64,000 nt of DNA, from NCBI GenBank assembly GCA_902629495.1, contig CACORA010000005.1, positions 14,009 to 78,008 of the forward strand, given 5' to 3'. Under the pieces are notes generated by a model that worked only from the letters and a program-made list of their open reading frames with translations, was not told the DNA's origin and searched no databases. Positions within the stretch are counted from its first letter, which is position 1. Each line of letters opens with the position of its first letter. A program made the position numbers and the translations under genes. Source of the stretch: Planctomycetaceae bacterium. GTDB taxonomy: Bacteria; Planctomycetota; Planctomycetia; Pirellulales; UBA1268. This document shows, one piece after another, positions 1 to 9,985 of this stretch.

Positions 1-1
1 T

Positions 2-1012
2 GGCTCTATCGAATCAGCTGAGCCGGTCCTTGAAAAAATTGGACGTGAAAGTGGACTGTTTCATCCTATATTTTTGCGTCTCCCTCCAGACCGTCCATCA
101 CGGCCGCGAGCACCAAAACGCAAGCCCGCGACCACGGATGAAGAGTGGTCGAAACAGCAAGAAGACTATAACGAGGCAAAAAAAGCTTTTCAGCTGCAGG
201 ATGCTCCGTGGCAGCAAACACTGAAGGATCAATTTGCGACAGCCTTTCAAAAATCAACATTAGACGATTTTGATGGCGTCATGTTTGTTAATACTACTGG
301 TAATCTTCCTATCCCAGATCTCCAGGGTTTTCTTAAGTGGCTACAGTCTGGGAAGTCTTTTGTTGGTATGCATGCTGCGACTGATACGCTGAAGTCTTCC
401 GATGCGTATGTTGAAATGATAGGTGGGAGTTTTGCTGGACACCCATGGGGTGGAGGTGGAGAACATGGTTTTGTGAATCATGAGATAGATCACCCTGTTG
501 TCGAAATGTTTCCAGAGCGTTTTCGCTGGAAAGATGAAATTTATCAGTATGATGATCGCTTTAATCCTTCAGATCTCCGAGTGTTACTGTCCATAGACAT
601 GGCAGCAAGTTCGCCACAAGAGCCGTGGCATGTTCCGGTATCATGGATTCGTACCTACGGACAAGGTCGAGTCTTCTACACCAATCTTGGGCACAATCGA
701 GATACGTGGGAAAATGATGTTTTTCAGTCGCACATCCACTCTGGTATTCGCTGGTCTCTTGGCCAGATTGATGCTCCCAGTGAACCAAATCCAACGATTC
801 AGTCAAACGAGTATGTGCGGAGTGTCCTTCCAGCTGCTGCCATCGCTCTTGGTGACAATCATGATGCGTTACGAGCTCAGGCAGATGAAAAGATGAGAAA
901 CGAACCAAATTGGTCAACAACTCTTCGACCATCACTCTTGAAAATTCGTTCTATGAATTCGGATAAACGAAAACCTGCCTATCAAGCATTTATTGACACA
1001 TTGAGAGAATGA
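2..1012 (+). CDS. ThuA-like domain protein, 5' end missing
   Basis: The reading frame is open back to the first base of the window, so the start lies upstream; a TTG at 74 is only an internal codon. The visible 336 residues resemble the ThuA (trehalose utilization-like) family, a glutamine-amidotransferase-like fold that planctomycetes often export or fuse to heme proteins. Supporting motifs are the SIES stretch at the very start (ThuA proteins usually read GFxHxSI here), the DGVMFVNTTG segment, GMHAATD, a GGSFxGHPW segment and a late HIHSGIRWSLG segment. The substrate is unknown; a role in sugar or glycan metabolism is inferred only from family and neighbours. The next gene, a sulfatase, begins 89 bases downstream on the same strand. 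Confidence 0.8.
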   Translation, partial: GSIESAEPVLEKIGRESGLFHPIFLRLPPDRPSRPRAPKRKPATTDEEWSKQQEDYNEAKKAFQLQDAPWQQTLKDQFATAFQKSTLDDFDGVMFVNTTGNLPIPDLQGFLKWLQSGKSFVGMHAATDTLKSSDAYVEMIGGSFAGHPWGGGGEHGFVNHEIDHPVVEMFPERFRWKDEIYQYDDRFNPSDLRVLLSIDMAASSPQEPWHVPVSWIRTYGQGRVFYTNLGHNRDTWENDVFQSHIHSGIRWSLGQIDAPSEPNPTIQSNEYVRSVLPAAAIALGDNHDALRAQADEKMRNEPNWSTTLRPSLLKIRSMNSDKRKPAYQAFIDTLRE

Positions 1013-1101
1013 TCAAGAGTATTTCTTCTACCTCAAGACGATTGCCCATATGATCTGCTGCGACCCTTAGTCGAATTCGACGAAAAGAAAAGGAAGAGAA
1101 A

Positions 1102-4100
1102 ATGACTTTGATGCAGTGCGTAAGAAGCCTGTGGTTTGTTGTTGTCGCGTTTTGGATATCTTCTTCCCATGCTACGCAGGCAGTCACGCCACCCAACGTC
1201 ATTGTTATTTTAGCTGATGATATGGGTTTTTCGGATGCCGGGTGCTATGGCGGAGAAATAGACACTCCCAATCTTGATCGTTTGGCGCATAACGGCCTCA
1301 GATTTACGCAGGGCTACAACACCGCCAGATGTTGGCCAACGCGGGGAGCGATTTTGACTGGCTACTATGCGCAGTCAATCCGCCGTGATTCATCGCCGGG
1401 TATTAATGGTGGAGGGCGAGGAAAACGACCTGCATGGGCGAAGCTGCTTCCAGAACGACTGGTATCTGCTGGCTATCGCTCATATCACTCTGGAAAATGG
1501 CATATTGATGGCGATCCGCGGCAACAAGGATTTCAGCATTCCTTGCAGATTGAAGGAGGTCAGAATGATTTTTTTGATCCAAAAGGTATATCGGTTGATG
1601 GCGAGCCCATTGGAGAAACGAAAGATTTTTATGTGACCACTGAAGTCGGTGCACATGCTGTCGAATGTCTTCGACAGCATGCTCTCAATCATGCCGATCA
1701 ACCATTCTTTAGTTACGTGGCTTTCACATCTCCACATTTTCCTCTTCATGCTCCTCAGGATGTGATTGCCAAGTACAAAGATCGTTATCTCGCAGGATGG
1801 GACGTCTTGAGGCAGGCAAGGTATCAGCGACTTGTTGAGCGTGGAATGATTCAGGCGGACTTATCGGCACTGGAACCAGATGTCGGACCCCCATATGACT
1901 TTCCTGAAGCTATCAAGCAATTGGGTGCAGGTGAGGTGAATCGACCATTGCCATGGAAAAAGCTTTCTTCAAGACAAAAAGATTTTCAGGCTACAAAAAT
2001 GGCTATCCATGCAGCAATGATTGAGATGATGGATCGTGCAATTGGGAATATTGTCTCACAGCTTGAGGTGATGGGTGCGATGGAAAATACCCTCATTCTT
2101 GCACTGAGTGATAATGGCGCCTCGGCGGAAATTATGGTTCGTGGTAAGGGGCATGATTCTGCACTGCCTCCTGGGTCACAAGGTACCTATCTCTGTCTTG
2201 GTCCAGGCTTTTCAAGTTGTGCGAACACCCCATTCCGTCGTCATAAGACGTGGGTTCACGAAGGAGGTATTGCAACGAGCTGGATCGCACACTGGCCAGG
2301 TGGGATTTCGTCAAAGAGTGCTCTGCGGACGCAGCCCGTTCATGTTATTGATATTGCTCCAACAGTTCTTGAACTTGCTGGTGTTCAGGACATCAGCTCA
2401 GTCGGTGATGGGAACGTGCCGCATCCAATGCAAGGAAAGAGCTTTGCCCAATGCCTCACAAATCCTGTTGCCACACCTCCACACGAGAGTCTGTGGTGGT
2501 GCCATGGCGGACATCGAGCAGTTCGCCATGGAGATTGGAAGCTTGTGGCTGCAAAGGATGAGCCATGGGAATTGTATGACCTTTCCCACGATCGCACCGA
2601 AACCCACGATCTTGCTGCTGTGCATCCACATACCGTCGCCACGCTTGAGCAAAAATGGAATGCCATTAATAACGAATGCATGCAGTTAGCTGCGAGTGAC
2701 GGACAACTCTCACAGGCTGCCAAGAAAAGACCAGCAAAGCGAAAGAAGGATTCAGGAAAGGGCAGTTTGGACACTCGTGCGGGTCGTGCTGTCACCGACC
2801 AGAAACAGACCAATGTCGTCATCATATTCGCGGACGATATGGGGTACGGTGACCCAGCCTGTTTTGGTGGAACATATGCAGCCACGCCTCATATCGATCG
2901 GTTGGCTCGTGAGGGAATCCGTATGACGGATTTCCATGTTGCTCAGCCTGTGTGCTCTGCTTCACGGGCAGCACTTCTCACCGGCTGCTATCCAAACCGT
3001 CTTGGAATTCACGGTGCACTTGGTCCAAAAAGCTTACATGGTTTAGCAGCTTCCGAAACAACGTTGGCAGAACTTCTCAAGGAGCGTGGATATCGAACAG
3101 GAATCGTCGGCAAATGGCATCTTGGCCATCATGCACAATTCCTTCCAATACATCATGGCTTTGACGAGTATTTTGGTTTGCCATACTCAAATGATATGTG
3201 GCCACACCACCCACAGGCTAAGCCAGGAACCTATCCACCATTACCATTGGTAGAAAATGATAAAATCATCGACGCTGAAGTAACCCCTGCAGATCAGGAG
3301 ACACTCACTCAGCGGTACACCGAGAGGGCCGTAAAGTTTATCGAGAAAGCAGGAAATGCTGCCAACGGACAACCTTTTTTTCTTTACCTGGCACATTCGA
3401 TGCCGCATGTGCCACTCTTTGCCAGTCAGGATTTTCAAGGAAAAAATCCTGGCGGATTGTATGGCGATGTGATATCCGAAATCGATGCATCTGTTGGCGC
3501 TGTGATGGAGGCCCTTGAAAAAACAGGGCATATCAATGACACGCTCATTCTCTTTACGAGCGACAATGGTCCATGGCTTTCATATGGAAATCATGCCGGG
3601 ACAGCAGGTTTGCTTCGGGAAGGTAAAGGCACAACATTTGAAGGAGGTGTACGCGTGCCTTTTGTTGCACGACTGCCAGGTCGTATTCCTGCAGGCACGG
3701 TGAGTGATGAGCCACTCATGACAATCGATATCCTACCATCAATTGCACGGCTAACAGGAAAACCACTTGCGGAAGATAAGACAGGCTCTTGTAGACTTCA
3801 CGGGAAACGAATCGATGGACATGATCGTTTAGACATTCTTTTTGGTAAGAACCGTCGAGCTTCGGATTCTGATGTCTATCTATTTTATTACAAAGTTAAT
3901 GAACTCCAGGCAGTCCGAGAGGGTCAATGGAAATTGTTTTTCCCACATGGCTATCGAACGATGAAGGGACAGGTTGTAGGCAAGGATGGAATTCCTGGTC
4001 GATACACCCAAGAAAAAATCAAAAAGGTCCTTTTTGACCTGAAAAAAGATCCGGGTGAAACTCAGGATATATCAAAAGACCATCCGGATATCGTAAAGCG

Positions 4101-4218
4101 TCTTGAACAGATAGCTCAACAAGCACGGACTGATCTTGGTGATAAACTCAAAGACCAAAAAGGAAATGGTCTGCGAGAGCCAGATCGGCTTTCGCTTCAG
4201 TCGTCGAGTGCAAAGTAA
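1102..4218 (+). CDS. Tandem two-domain sulfatase (fused arylsulfatases), exported
   Basis: This 1038-residue protein carries two complete type I sulfatase modules, about twice the usual 450-600 residues. A signal peptide (about residues 1-25) precedes module 1. Module 1 has metal-binding ADDMG near residue 38 and the formylglycine motif C77-W-P-T-R81. A Lys/Arg-rich linker (about 550-570) leads to module 2, with a second ADDMG near 577 and C618-S-A-S-R622. Both cysteines fit the C-x-(P/A)-x-R rule for conversion to formylglycine. Each module also has its own GKWH and SDNG segments. An AGGAAGAG ribosome site precedes the ATG. It probably hydrolyses sulfate esters on polysaccharides in the periplasm. 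The second module has no signal peptide of its own, consistent with a real fusion. Confidence 0.93.
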   Translation: MTLMQCVRSLWFVVVAFWISSSHATQAVTPPNVIVILADDMGFSDAGCYGGEIDTPNLDRLAHNGLRFTQGYNTARCWPTRGAILTGYYAQSIRRDSSPGINGGGRGKRPAWAKLLPERLVSAGYRSYHSGKWHIDGDPRQQGFQHSLQIEGGQNDFFDPKGISVDGEPIGETKDFYVTTEVGAHAVECLRQHALNHADQPFFSYVAFTSPHFPLHAPQDVIAKYKDRYLAGWDVLRQARYQRLVERGMIQADLSALEPDVGPPYDFPEAIKQLGAGEVNRPLPWKKLSSRQKDFQATKMAIHAAMIEMMDRAIGNIVSQLEVMGAMENTLILALSDNGASAEIMVRGKGHDSALPPGSQGTYLCLGPGFSSCANTPFRRHKTWVHEGGIATSWIAHWPGGISSKSALRTQPVHVIDIAPTVLELAGVQDISSVGDGNVPHPMQGKSFAQCLTNPVATPPHESLWWCHGGHRAVRHGDWKLVAAKDEPWELYDLSHDRTETHDLAAVHPHTVATLEQKWNAINNECMQLAASDGQLSQAAKKRPAKRKKDSGKGSLDTRAGRAVTDQKQTNVVIIFADDMGYGDPACFGGTYAATPHIDRLAREGIRMTDFHVAQPVCSASRAALLTGCYPNRLGIHGALGPKSLHGLAASETTLAELLKERGYRTGIVGKWHLGHHAQFLPIHHGFDEYFGLPYSNDMWPHHPQAKPGTYPPLPLVENDKIIDAEVTPADQETLTQRYTERAVKFIEKAGNAANGQPFFLYLAHSMPHVPLFASQDFQGKNPGGLYGDVISEIDASVGAVMEALEKTGHINDTLILFTSDNGPWLSYGNHAGTAGLLREGKGTTFEGGVRVPFVARLPGRIPAGTVSDEPLMTIDILPSIARLTGKPLAEDKTGSCRLHGKRIDGHDRLDILFGKNRRASDSDVYLFYYKVNELQAVREGQWKLFFPHGYRTMKGQVVGKDGIPGRYTQEKIKKVLFDLKKDPGETQDISKDHPDIVKRLEQIAQQARTDLGDKLKDQKGNGLREPDRLSLQSSSAK

Positions 4219-4472
4219 AAAATCTTTTTATTCAACAAGCTAGTAGCAGTCACCCTCGTTGATCATGAGGCTACACGATGCCATACACATATTATAAATC
4301 CATACAGACGCTTGGAAGTAGAAAAGAGTTCTTGAAATGTCTCTTGCACCGGTGATCAAAACCAAATCTGATGGTAGGTATGTATGACGTGACGAATGGT
4401 TGTCATATGCGTACACGAGGCAAAAGAGTTTCGGGTAGACAGTCGTTTTTGTGGTGCTCAGAAAGGAAACAC

Positions 4473-5891
4473 ATGATGAACCAGTGGTGTGTCAGGATAG
4501 CTGCAATCGCTCTTGTGATTGGAGGAATGTGTGGATATGAGCGAATGGTTCATGCAGCACACCCCAAAAATATCCTTTTTATTGCGATTGATGACCTGAA
4601 TCATTGGGTTGGTCATCTTGGTCGACACCCTCAGGCGAAAACACCCAATATTGATCGATTGGCTGCATCCGGTGTGACATTTACGAATGCATACTGTACA
4701 GCCCCAGCATGCAATCCTTCTCGTGCATCGCTTCTATCGGGGATGCGTCCAAGTACAACAGGATGTTATCTCAATCCACATAACTGGCATGTCGGTATTT
4801 CAGAAGACAAGTTATTGAATTCGTGCCTCGGGAAACACGGGTATCGTGTCTATGGTGCTGGCAAAATCTATCACGGTCAAGAACGTGGAGGATTCTGGGA
4901 TGAGTACTTTGATGGGCGCATTGCTTCTCCAGCACGGCATCCAGAGGCAAAAAATGATGGAGTAGGAGGCATTCGATTTTATCCACTTGATGGTCGTGAT
5001 GAAGATATGCCAGATCATCAGGTGGTGAATTGGTGTATTGAAAAGCTTCAACAGAAAAGGCAGCAGCCATTTTTTATTGCATGCGGTCTTGTGAAGCCTC
5101 ATATGCCTTTCAGCGTGCCAAAAAAGTGGTTTGACTTGTTTCCACTTGAATCCATTCAACTTCCGCCGTGGAAATCTGATGATCTAGATGATATTCCAAA
5201 CGCTGGGCTCAAGATGGCTAAAGCGAATGGTGACCATGCAGATATCCTCAAAAGTGGTCGTTGGAAGGAGGCTGTGCAGGCGTATTTAGCGACATGTGCT
5301 TTTTGTGATTATCAAGTCGGCCGCATGCTCGAGGGGCTCGAACAATCAGGACATAGAGATGATACGCTTGTTGTCCTCTGGTCCGATCATGGGTGGAGCC
5401 TCGGTGAGAAGTCACATTGGCGAAAGTTTGCTCTTTGGGAAGAACCAACGCGGACGGTATTGGTCTGGCGCGTGCCGGGTCTTACATCTGCCGGAACTGT
5501 TTGTAAACGTCCTGTGGACTACCTCTCAATCTATCCAACCATCCTTGATCTTGTTGATATACCCTTTCCAGCTCATCTCGAAGGACAAAGCCTGAAACCT
5601 CTATTAAGTAACGTCGATGCAGCATGGGATGCATCAGCTATAACGACACATGGTCGTGGACATCATGCGATTCGCACAGAACGTTGGCGGTATATACGCT
5701 ACGCAAATGGAGGAGAAGAACTTTACGATGAACAGAACGATCCACTGGAATATGAAAATCTTGCAGATCGTCCAGAATATGTGAACATCAAAACAAGCCT
5801 TCAGCAACAACTTCCCAAAGATGAAGCAATCCCACTGCCTGAACGTGTGAATCAAAAAACAAGAAAACAACAAAAACAGAAACAACCCTAG
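4473..5891 (+). CDS. Iduronate-2-sulfatase-like sulfatase, exported
   Basis: The protein is a 472-residue type I sulfatase. I start it at the ATG preceded by GAAAGGA; an in-frame upstream ATG would add 34 residues that do not look like a signal peptide. A signal peptide (about residues 1-28) ends in HAAH. Metal ligands D40-D41 lie in the AIDDLN segment, and C80-N-P-S-R84 is the formylglycine motif. The IDDLN form and the later LWSDHGWSLGEK segment point to the iduronate-2-sulfatase-like branch common in planctomycetes, although the true substrate cannot be read from sequence. A 254-base gap separates it from the double sulfatase upstream. The C-terminus is Gln/Lys rich. Confidence 0.9.
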   Translation: MMNQWCVRIAAIALVIGGMCGYERMVHAAHPKNILFIAIDDLNHWVGHLGRHPQAKTPNIDRLAASGVTFTNAYCTAPACNPSRASLLSGMRPSTTGCYLNPHNWHVGISEDKLLNSCLGKHGYRVYGAGKIYHGQERGGFWDEYFDGRIASPARHPEAKNDGVGGIRFYPLDGRDEDMPDHQVVNWCIEKLQQKRQQPFFIACGLVKPHMPFSVPKKWFDLFPLESIQLPPWKSDDLDDIPNAGLKMAKANGDHADILKSGRWKEAVQAYLATCAFCDYQVGRMLEGLEQSGHRDDTLVVLWSDHGWSLGEKSHWRKFALWEEPTRTVLVWRVPGLTSAGTVCKRPVDYLSIYPTILDLVDIPFPAHLEGQSLKPLLSNVDAAWDASAITTHGRGHHAIRTERWRYIRYANGGEELYDEQNDPLEYENLADRPEYVNIKTSLQQQLPKDEAIPLPERVNQKTRKQQKQKQP

Positions 5892-6241
5892 CAACTTGTG
5901 TGTCTAGAGAGAATGATTGTATTTGAGGTTGTATGCGATGCAGGATAAAAACACAGTAGGTATTGTCACAAGTAACGATGCGGATGACTCATTGATCAGC
6001 ATGTGTTCGCGGTCAAGGCGTTCTGTCAGATCGATCCCCTTGTTGTATGATTTTTGATTGAGATATGCTCTTGTATATTGGGGGAATAGCGTGAGGAGTG
6101 AAAATATTGTCGGAGCGTGGAAGGGCCAAAACTCTAACCCCGCGGCATACGTTTGCTCCTTCTGAAGCAAAGTTCATTTTTTCATAATAAACAATAGTGT
6201 GTCAGTGATTGCTTTTTGAACTGATAAATGGAGTGTGCGGC
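5892..6241. other. Intergenic region, no convincing gene
   Basis: This is 350 bases between two sulfatase genes. It contains an 88-codon frame on the minus strand and a 39-codon frame on the plus strand (from 5938). Neither has a good ribosome site or a recognisable protein pattern. I see no tRNA-like cloverleaf and no strong terminator. It probably carries the promoter of the downstream sulfatase. Confidence 0.5.
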
Positions 6242-7807
6242 ATGTCGTACGACAATAAGAATAGTTTTTTCTATCCGCCGAAGGTCATTGGACTCTTTTT
6301 GACCTTCGGATTCTTGATGGTAGCAGCAACTCTGCATGGCTCAGCACGTGCTTCAACAAAGCGACCAAATATTCTCTTTATCATTGTTGATGATCAATCA
6401 CCATTTGACTTTCATTTTTATAATCCGAAGTCGACACTCGTAACACCAGTCATTAACCGACTCGCAAACGAGGGAATGGTTTTTGATGCGGCGTATCACA
6501 TGGGTTCCTTTTCCGGAGCAGTCTGTACGCCAAGTCGACATATGGTGATGTGTGGGCGAACGGTGTGGCATTTACCGATAGGTCCAAAACAATCAAAAAT
6601 CGAAAAAGCTGACACGGTTCGAACAGATACTTTCCGGAGGATATGTCCACCTGATATTGCTCAGCATACGCTTCCATCGGTCTTCAATCAGGCAGGCTAT
6701 GACACGATGCGTACATGTAAGCGAGGGAATAGTTATCGTGATGCAAACGCTCTATTTACGGTCTGCCAAGATGCCACAAAGCGTGGCGGAACAGATGACA
6801 CCGGGAGCGCGTGGCATGCAGAGCAAGTGCTACAGTTTCTTGAAACCAGGCAAAACACACGGGATACAGATCCATTTATGATTTATTTTGGTTTTTCTCA
6901 TCCGCACGACACACGAGATGGCACACCAGAATATCTTTCACACTACGGCGCAACGAATCACCGTGAGAAGCATGCGATTCCAGAAAAAAATAAAAAACAT
7001 CCCCCACTCCCACCGAATTGGTTACCCATGCATCCATTTGATCATGGACACATGGACGTTCGGGATGAGGTGAGTGTGAGTGGCGTATGGAAAAACCGTG
7101 ACGAACAAACCATTCGTAATGAAATTGGGAGAGAATTCGCATGCAGCGAAAACATTGATGCACAAATCGGACGTGTACTTGACAGGCTCTCGGAGATGGG
7201 CGAACTCGAGAACACCTGGATTTTTTATACGGCTGACCACGGGATGGCGATCGGTCGTCATGGCCTGCAGGGCAAGCAAAATCTGTATGAGCATACGTGG
7301 CGTGTGCCGCTGATTGTAAAAGGTCCTGGTGTTATTCCAGGTAGTCGTGCCATAGGGAATACATATCTTACTGATACGTTGGCCACACTCTGTGATATCT
7401 GCGGTATTCAGTCTCCTTCTTCAAACGAAGGCAAAAGTTTTTTGCCTGTTCTCCAAGGGCACCAGAAGGTCATACGCGATGTATTGTATGGCGTGTATTG
7501 TGGTGGCCAAAAACCTGGAATGCGAAGTGTACGAAAGGGGGATTGGAAGTTGATCAAGTACGAATCACCCTCTGGAGGATTGCATACACAGTTATTCAAT
7601 CTTAAGGATAACCCTCATGAGTTTATTGATGATCACCATATTGCATCCGTGAGCCAGGTACTTCCTGGAGTGCCACAGCCATCTCAAAAAAACTTGGCAG
7701 ATGATGGTTTGTATGCAGATAGGCGAGAGGACATGGAGGCATTACTTCTCAGTGAAATGGAGAGGCTCCATGATCCCTATCGGTTTTCTGACCAGATAAA
7801 AGAATAA
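6242..7807 (+). CDS. Type I sulfatase, exported
   Basis: The product is 521 residues long from the ATG at 6242; a TTG 33 bases upstream is less likely. A hydrophobic N-terminal segment (about residues 14-34) serves as signal peptide or anchor. Sulfatase signatures are IIVDDQS (metal aspartates about 50-51), the formylglycine motif C95-T-P-S-R99, TADHGMAIGRHGLQGKQN (metal-binding DHG) and a C-terminal GDWKLIKYE segment. The family hydrolyses sulfate esters using formylglycine and calcium. It ends the run of three sulfatase genes at the window start; the transporter genes follow after 169 bases. Confidence 0.9.
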   Translation: MSYDNKNSFFYPPKVIGLFLTFGFLMVAATLHGSARASTKRPNILFIIVDDQSPFDFHFYNPKSTLVTPVINRLANEGMVFDAAYHMGSFSGAVCTPSRHMVMCGRTVWHLPIGPKQSKIEKADTVRTDTFRRICPPDIAQHTLPSVFNQAGYDTMRTCKRGNSYRDANALFTVCQDATKRGGTDDTGSAWHAEQVLQFLETRQNTRDTDPFMIYFGFSHPHDTRDGTPEYLSHYGATNHREKHAIPEKNKKHPPLPPNWLPMHPFDHGHMDVRDEVSVSGVWKNRDEQTIRNEIGREFACSENIDAQIGRVLDRLSEMGELENTWIFYTADHGMAIGRHGLQGKQNLYEHTWRVPLIVKGPGVIPGSRAIGNTYLTDTLATLCDICGIQSPSSNEGKSFLPVLQGHQKVIRDVLYGVYCGGQKPGMRSVRKGDWKLIKYESPSGGLHTQLFNLKDNPHEFIDDHHIASVSQVLPGVPQPSQKNLADDGLYADRREDMEALLLSEMERLHDPYRFSDQIKE

Positions 7808-7976
7808 TGTGTTGAGTACTGTTATTTCGAGATAAAAAGGCGTTTGGCTCCGACTCAATAGAAACTCGATTTATTTGGTGGATAGTACATGGAGTCAGAA
7901 ACAAGTTCACATCATTTCTTATGCATAAGCTTGGTTGGGCTGCTACAATCTTCCACGGTCACGGGAGACATAACAG

Positions 7977-8204
7977 ATGTCTGAGAATAACGACGGTACA
8001 AAGAGTCGGTTGGGGTTGTCACTCTTCATTGTATATGTGCTCATGTATGGTGGGTTCATGGGGCTTGTTCTTGGTCGCCCTGACTTATTGTCATGGCGTC
8101 CATTTGGAGGAGTGAATTTAGCAATTGCTTCGGGCATGGGTCTCATAGCAGCAGCCTGTGTACTGGCTTTCGTTTACATGGTGGCACGAGCGACCAAGTC
8201 ATAG
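7977..8204 (+). CDS. DUF485 small membrane protein
   Basis: This 75-residue protein has two hydrophobic segments (about residues 15-35 and 48-70) with a short loop between. It fits the DUF485 family (YjcH-like), which is usually encoded directly upstream of acetate/solute:sodium symporters. That is its position here: the symporter ATG begins 13 bases after the stop. A GGGAG ribosome site precedes its ATG. It probably acts as a small accessory subunit of the symporter in the inner membrane; this is family inference and not visible in the sequence. Confidence 0.82.
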   Translation: MSENNDGTKSRLGLSLFIVYVLMYGGFMGLVLGRPDLLSWRPFGGVNLAIASGMGLIAAACVLAFVYMVARATKS

Positions 8205-8217
8205 GAATACGCATAAC

Positions 8218-9975
8218 ATGCTTCATGTAACATCGCCACTTGCAGTATTTATTTTTGCAGCATTTGTAATAGGTGTTATTGGCTTATCTTTTTGGCTGGG
8301 TCGAAAAAAGCAATCATCACAAGCTTATTATGCTGCGCATGGGCAAGTGCATTGGTTTGTGAATGGAATCGCATTTGCCGGCGACTATCTCTCCGCAGCT
8401 TCTTTTTTAGGAATCTGTGGAATGATTGCTTTCGCAGGTTACGATGGATTTCTCTACTCTATCGGTTTTCTAGCCGGCTGGATTGTCGCTCTGTTTGTGA
8501 TTGCTGAGCCTATTAAGGCACTTGGGCGGTTTACGTTCGCCGATGCACTTGATGCAAAATTCAACAGCCGTGGAATCAAGATGGCTGTTGCAATTTCTAC
8601 GCTTGTCGTGAGTGTTTTCTATCTTATTCCACAGATGGTTGGTGCCGGTTCACTCATTACACCGTTACTGGGTCTGCCTCAGTCGGTCGGAGTCATTTTG
8701 GTCGGCATTGCCGTGACCTTGATTGTTGTTACAGCCGGCATGGTATCGACCACGTGGGTTCAATTCATAAAAGGATCACTTCTTGTGTTTTTCTGTGGCA
8801 TTCTCACGGTTCTCATTCTGTATCGGGGATTAGAGGTAAACGCTGGACGTCCTGGTTTGGAAGATAGAACACCGCAAGTCAAGACACTCAGTCCCGATGG
8901 AACTGTGCTTGTTGATGGGAAGCCACAAGCAAAGGGTTCTCATGACCTTCGCCCAGTTGGCACAATTTTGAGACTGCCTGATCGCTATGAAGGCAAGAGA
9001 TCGACCGGTCCATTAAGACCACTTGAATATCTCGCAGCACTCGAAGACTCCACGGTTATTACATGGTCTGCTAAGCGGTACACAGATGAAGAAGGAACAC
9101 ATATTAGGTATTCACCTGTTGAGCGAAAAGGAGCAGATCTTTTGAAGCCCGGTGGATACTTTAAAGGTCTGTCAAGCGGCACACTAACTGGTCGACTGGA
9201 TTTTGCAAGTCTTATGCTTGCTCTTTTTTGTGGTACTGCATCACTGCCACATATCCTCATTCGCTACTATACAGTCAAGGACGGTGCGGCCGCACGCAAG
9301 AGTACAGTTGTTGGTATAGCAGCAATTGGTGTGTTCTATGTGCTCACACTCTATTTGGGGCTTGGTGCTATGACGAGCGGTGGTTTAGATCCCACTGATA
9401 CGAACATGGCAGCTCCACTTCTCGCAAAGTCATTCAGTACCACACTCTTTGCAATTATTTCAGCCATTGCTTTCACGACCGTCCTAGGCACGGTCAGTGG
9501 TCTTATCATGGCGGGCAGTGGGGCTGTTGCGCACGACCTTGTGGAGAATGTGTTTGGCGTACAGATGAGTGATTCAGAGAAAGTTCGCTGCGGTAAACTA
9601 TCAGCGGTCGCTTTAGGTGTCATTGCAATGGCACTTGGTATTCTCTTTAAGCAGTTTAATGTCAGTTTCCTTGTGGGCTGGGCATTTAACATAGCTGCCA
9701 GTGCGAATCTGCCTGCTCTGGTGATGCTATTGTTTTGGCCAAGAACGACTAAACAAGGAATCATTGCATCCGTCACTGTCGGAATGGTGTCATCCCTTGG
9801 TTGGATTTTGCTTTCAGCGGATACCTTTGAGAAGGTGTATGGTCTTTCACGAGACTTGTCTCCCATGCCATTTAGCCAGCCAGGTCTTGTGACAATACCC
9901 CTCGGTTTCCTCGTATTAGTGGGGGTTTCATTGATCACACATCGCCCTGACGCAGTGACGCAAAAAGGGGGGTAG
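8218..9975 (+). CDS. Sodium:solute symporter (ActP/VC_2705-like)
   Basis: This 585-residue polytopic protein of the sodium:solute symporter family starts at the ATG following AGGAA. The N-terminal YYAAHG.V...NGIAFAGDYLSAASFLG region matches the ActP (cation/acetate) branch. About twelve or more hydrophobic segments are visible. Between segments near residues 205 and 325 lies a hydrophilic stretch of about 120 residues, longer than in E. coli ActP (549 residues), as in VC_2705-type symporters. A DUF485 gene precedes it in the same operon. Likely substrates are acetate or other short organic acids, driven by sodium; the substrate is inferred. The acetyltransferase start lies 10 bases beyond the stop. 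Confidence 0.88.
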   Translation: MLHVTSPLAVFIFAAFVIGVIGLSFWLGRKKQSSQAYYAAHGQVHWFVNGIAFAGDYLSAASFLGICGMIAFAGYDGFLYSIGFLAGWIVALFVIAEPIKALGRFTFADALDAKFNSRGIKMAVAISTLVVSVFYLIPQMVGAGSLITPLLGLPQSVGVILVGIAVTLIVVTAGMVSTTWVQFIKGSLLVFFCGILTVLILYRGLEVNAGRPGLEDRTPQVKTLSPDGTVLVDGKPQAKGSHDLRPVGTILRLPDRYEGKRSTGPLRPLEYLAALEDSTVITWSAKRYTDEEGTHIRYSPVERKGADLLKPGGYFKGLSSGTLTGRLDFASLMLALFCGTASLPHILIRYYTVKDGAAARKSTVVGIAAIGVFYVLTLYLGLGAMTSGGLDPTDTNMAAPLLAKSFSTTLFAIISAIAFTTVLGTVSGLIMAGSGAVAHDLVENVFGVQMSDSEKVRCGKLSAVALGVIAMALGILFKQFNVSFLVGWAFNIAASANLPALVMLLFWPRTTKQGIIASVTVGMVSSLGWILLSADTFEKVYGLSRDLSPMPFSQPGLVTIPLGFLVLVGVSLITHRPDAVTQKGG

Positions 9976-9985
9976 AATTGCGGTG

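Noticed and set aside
5904..6170. 88-codon minus-strand frame between two sulfatase genes
   Set aside because: No ribosome site, no domain text, and it opposes the local gene direction.
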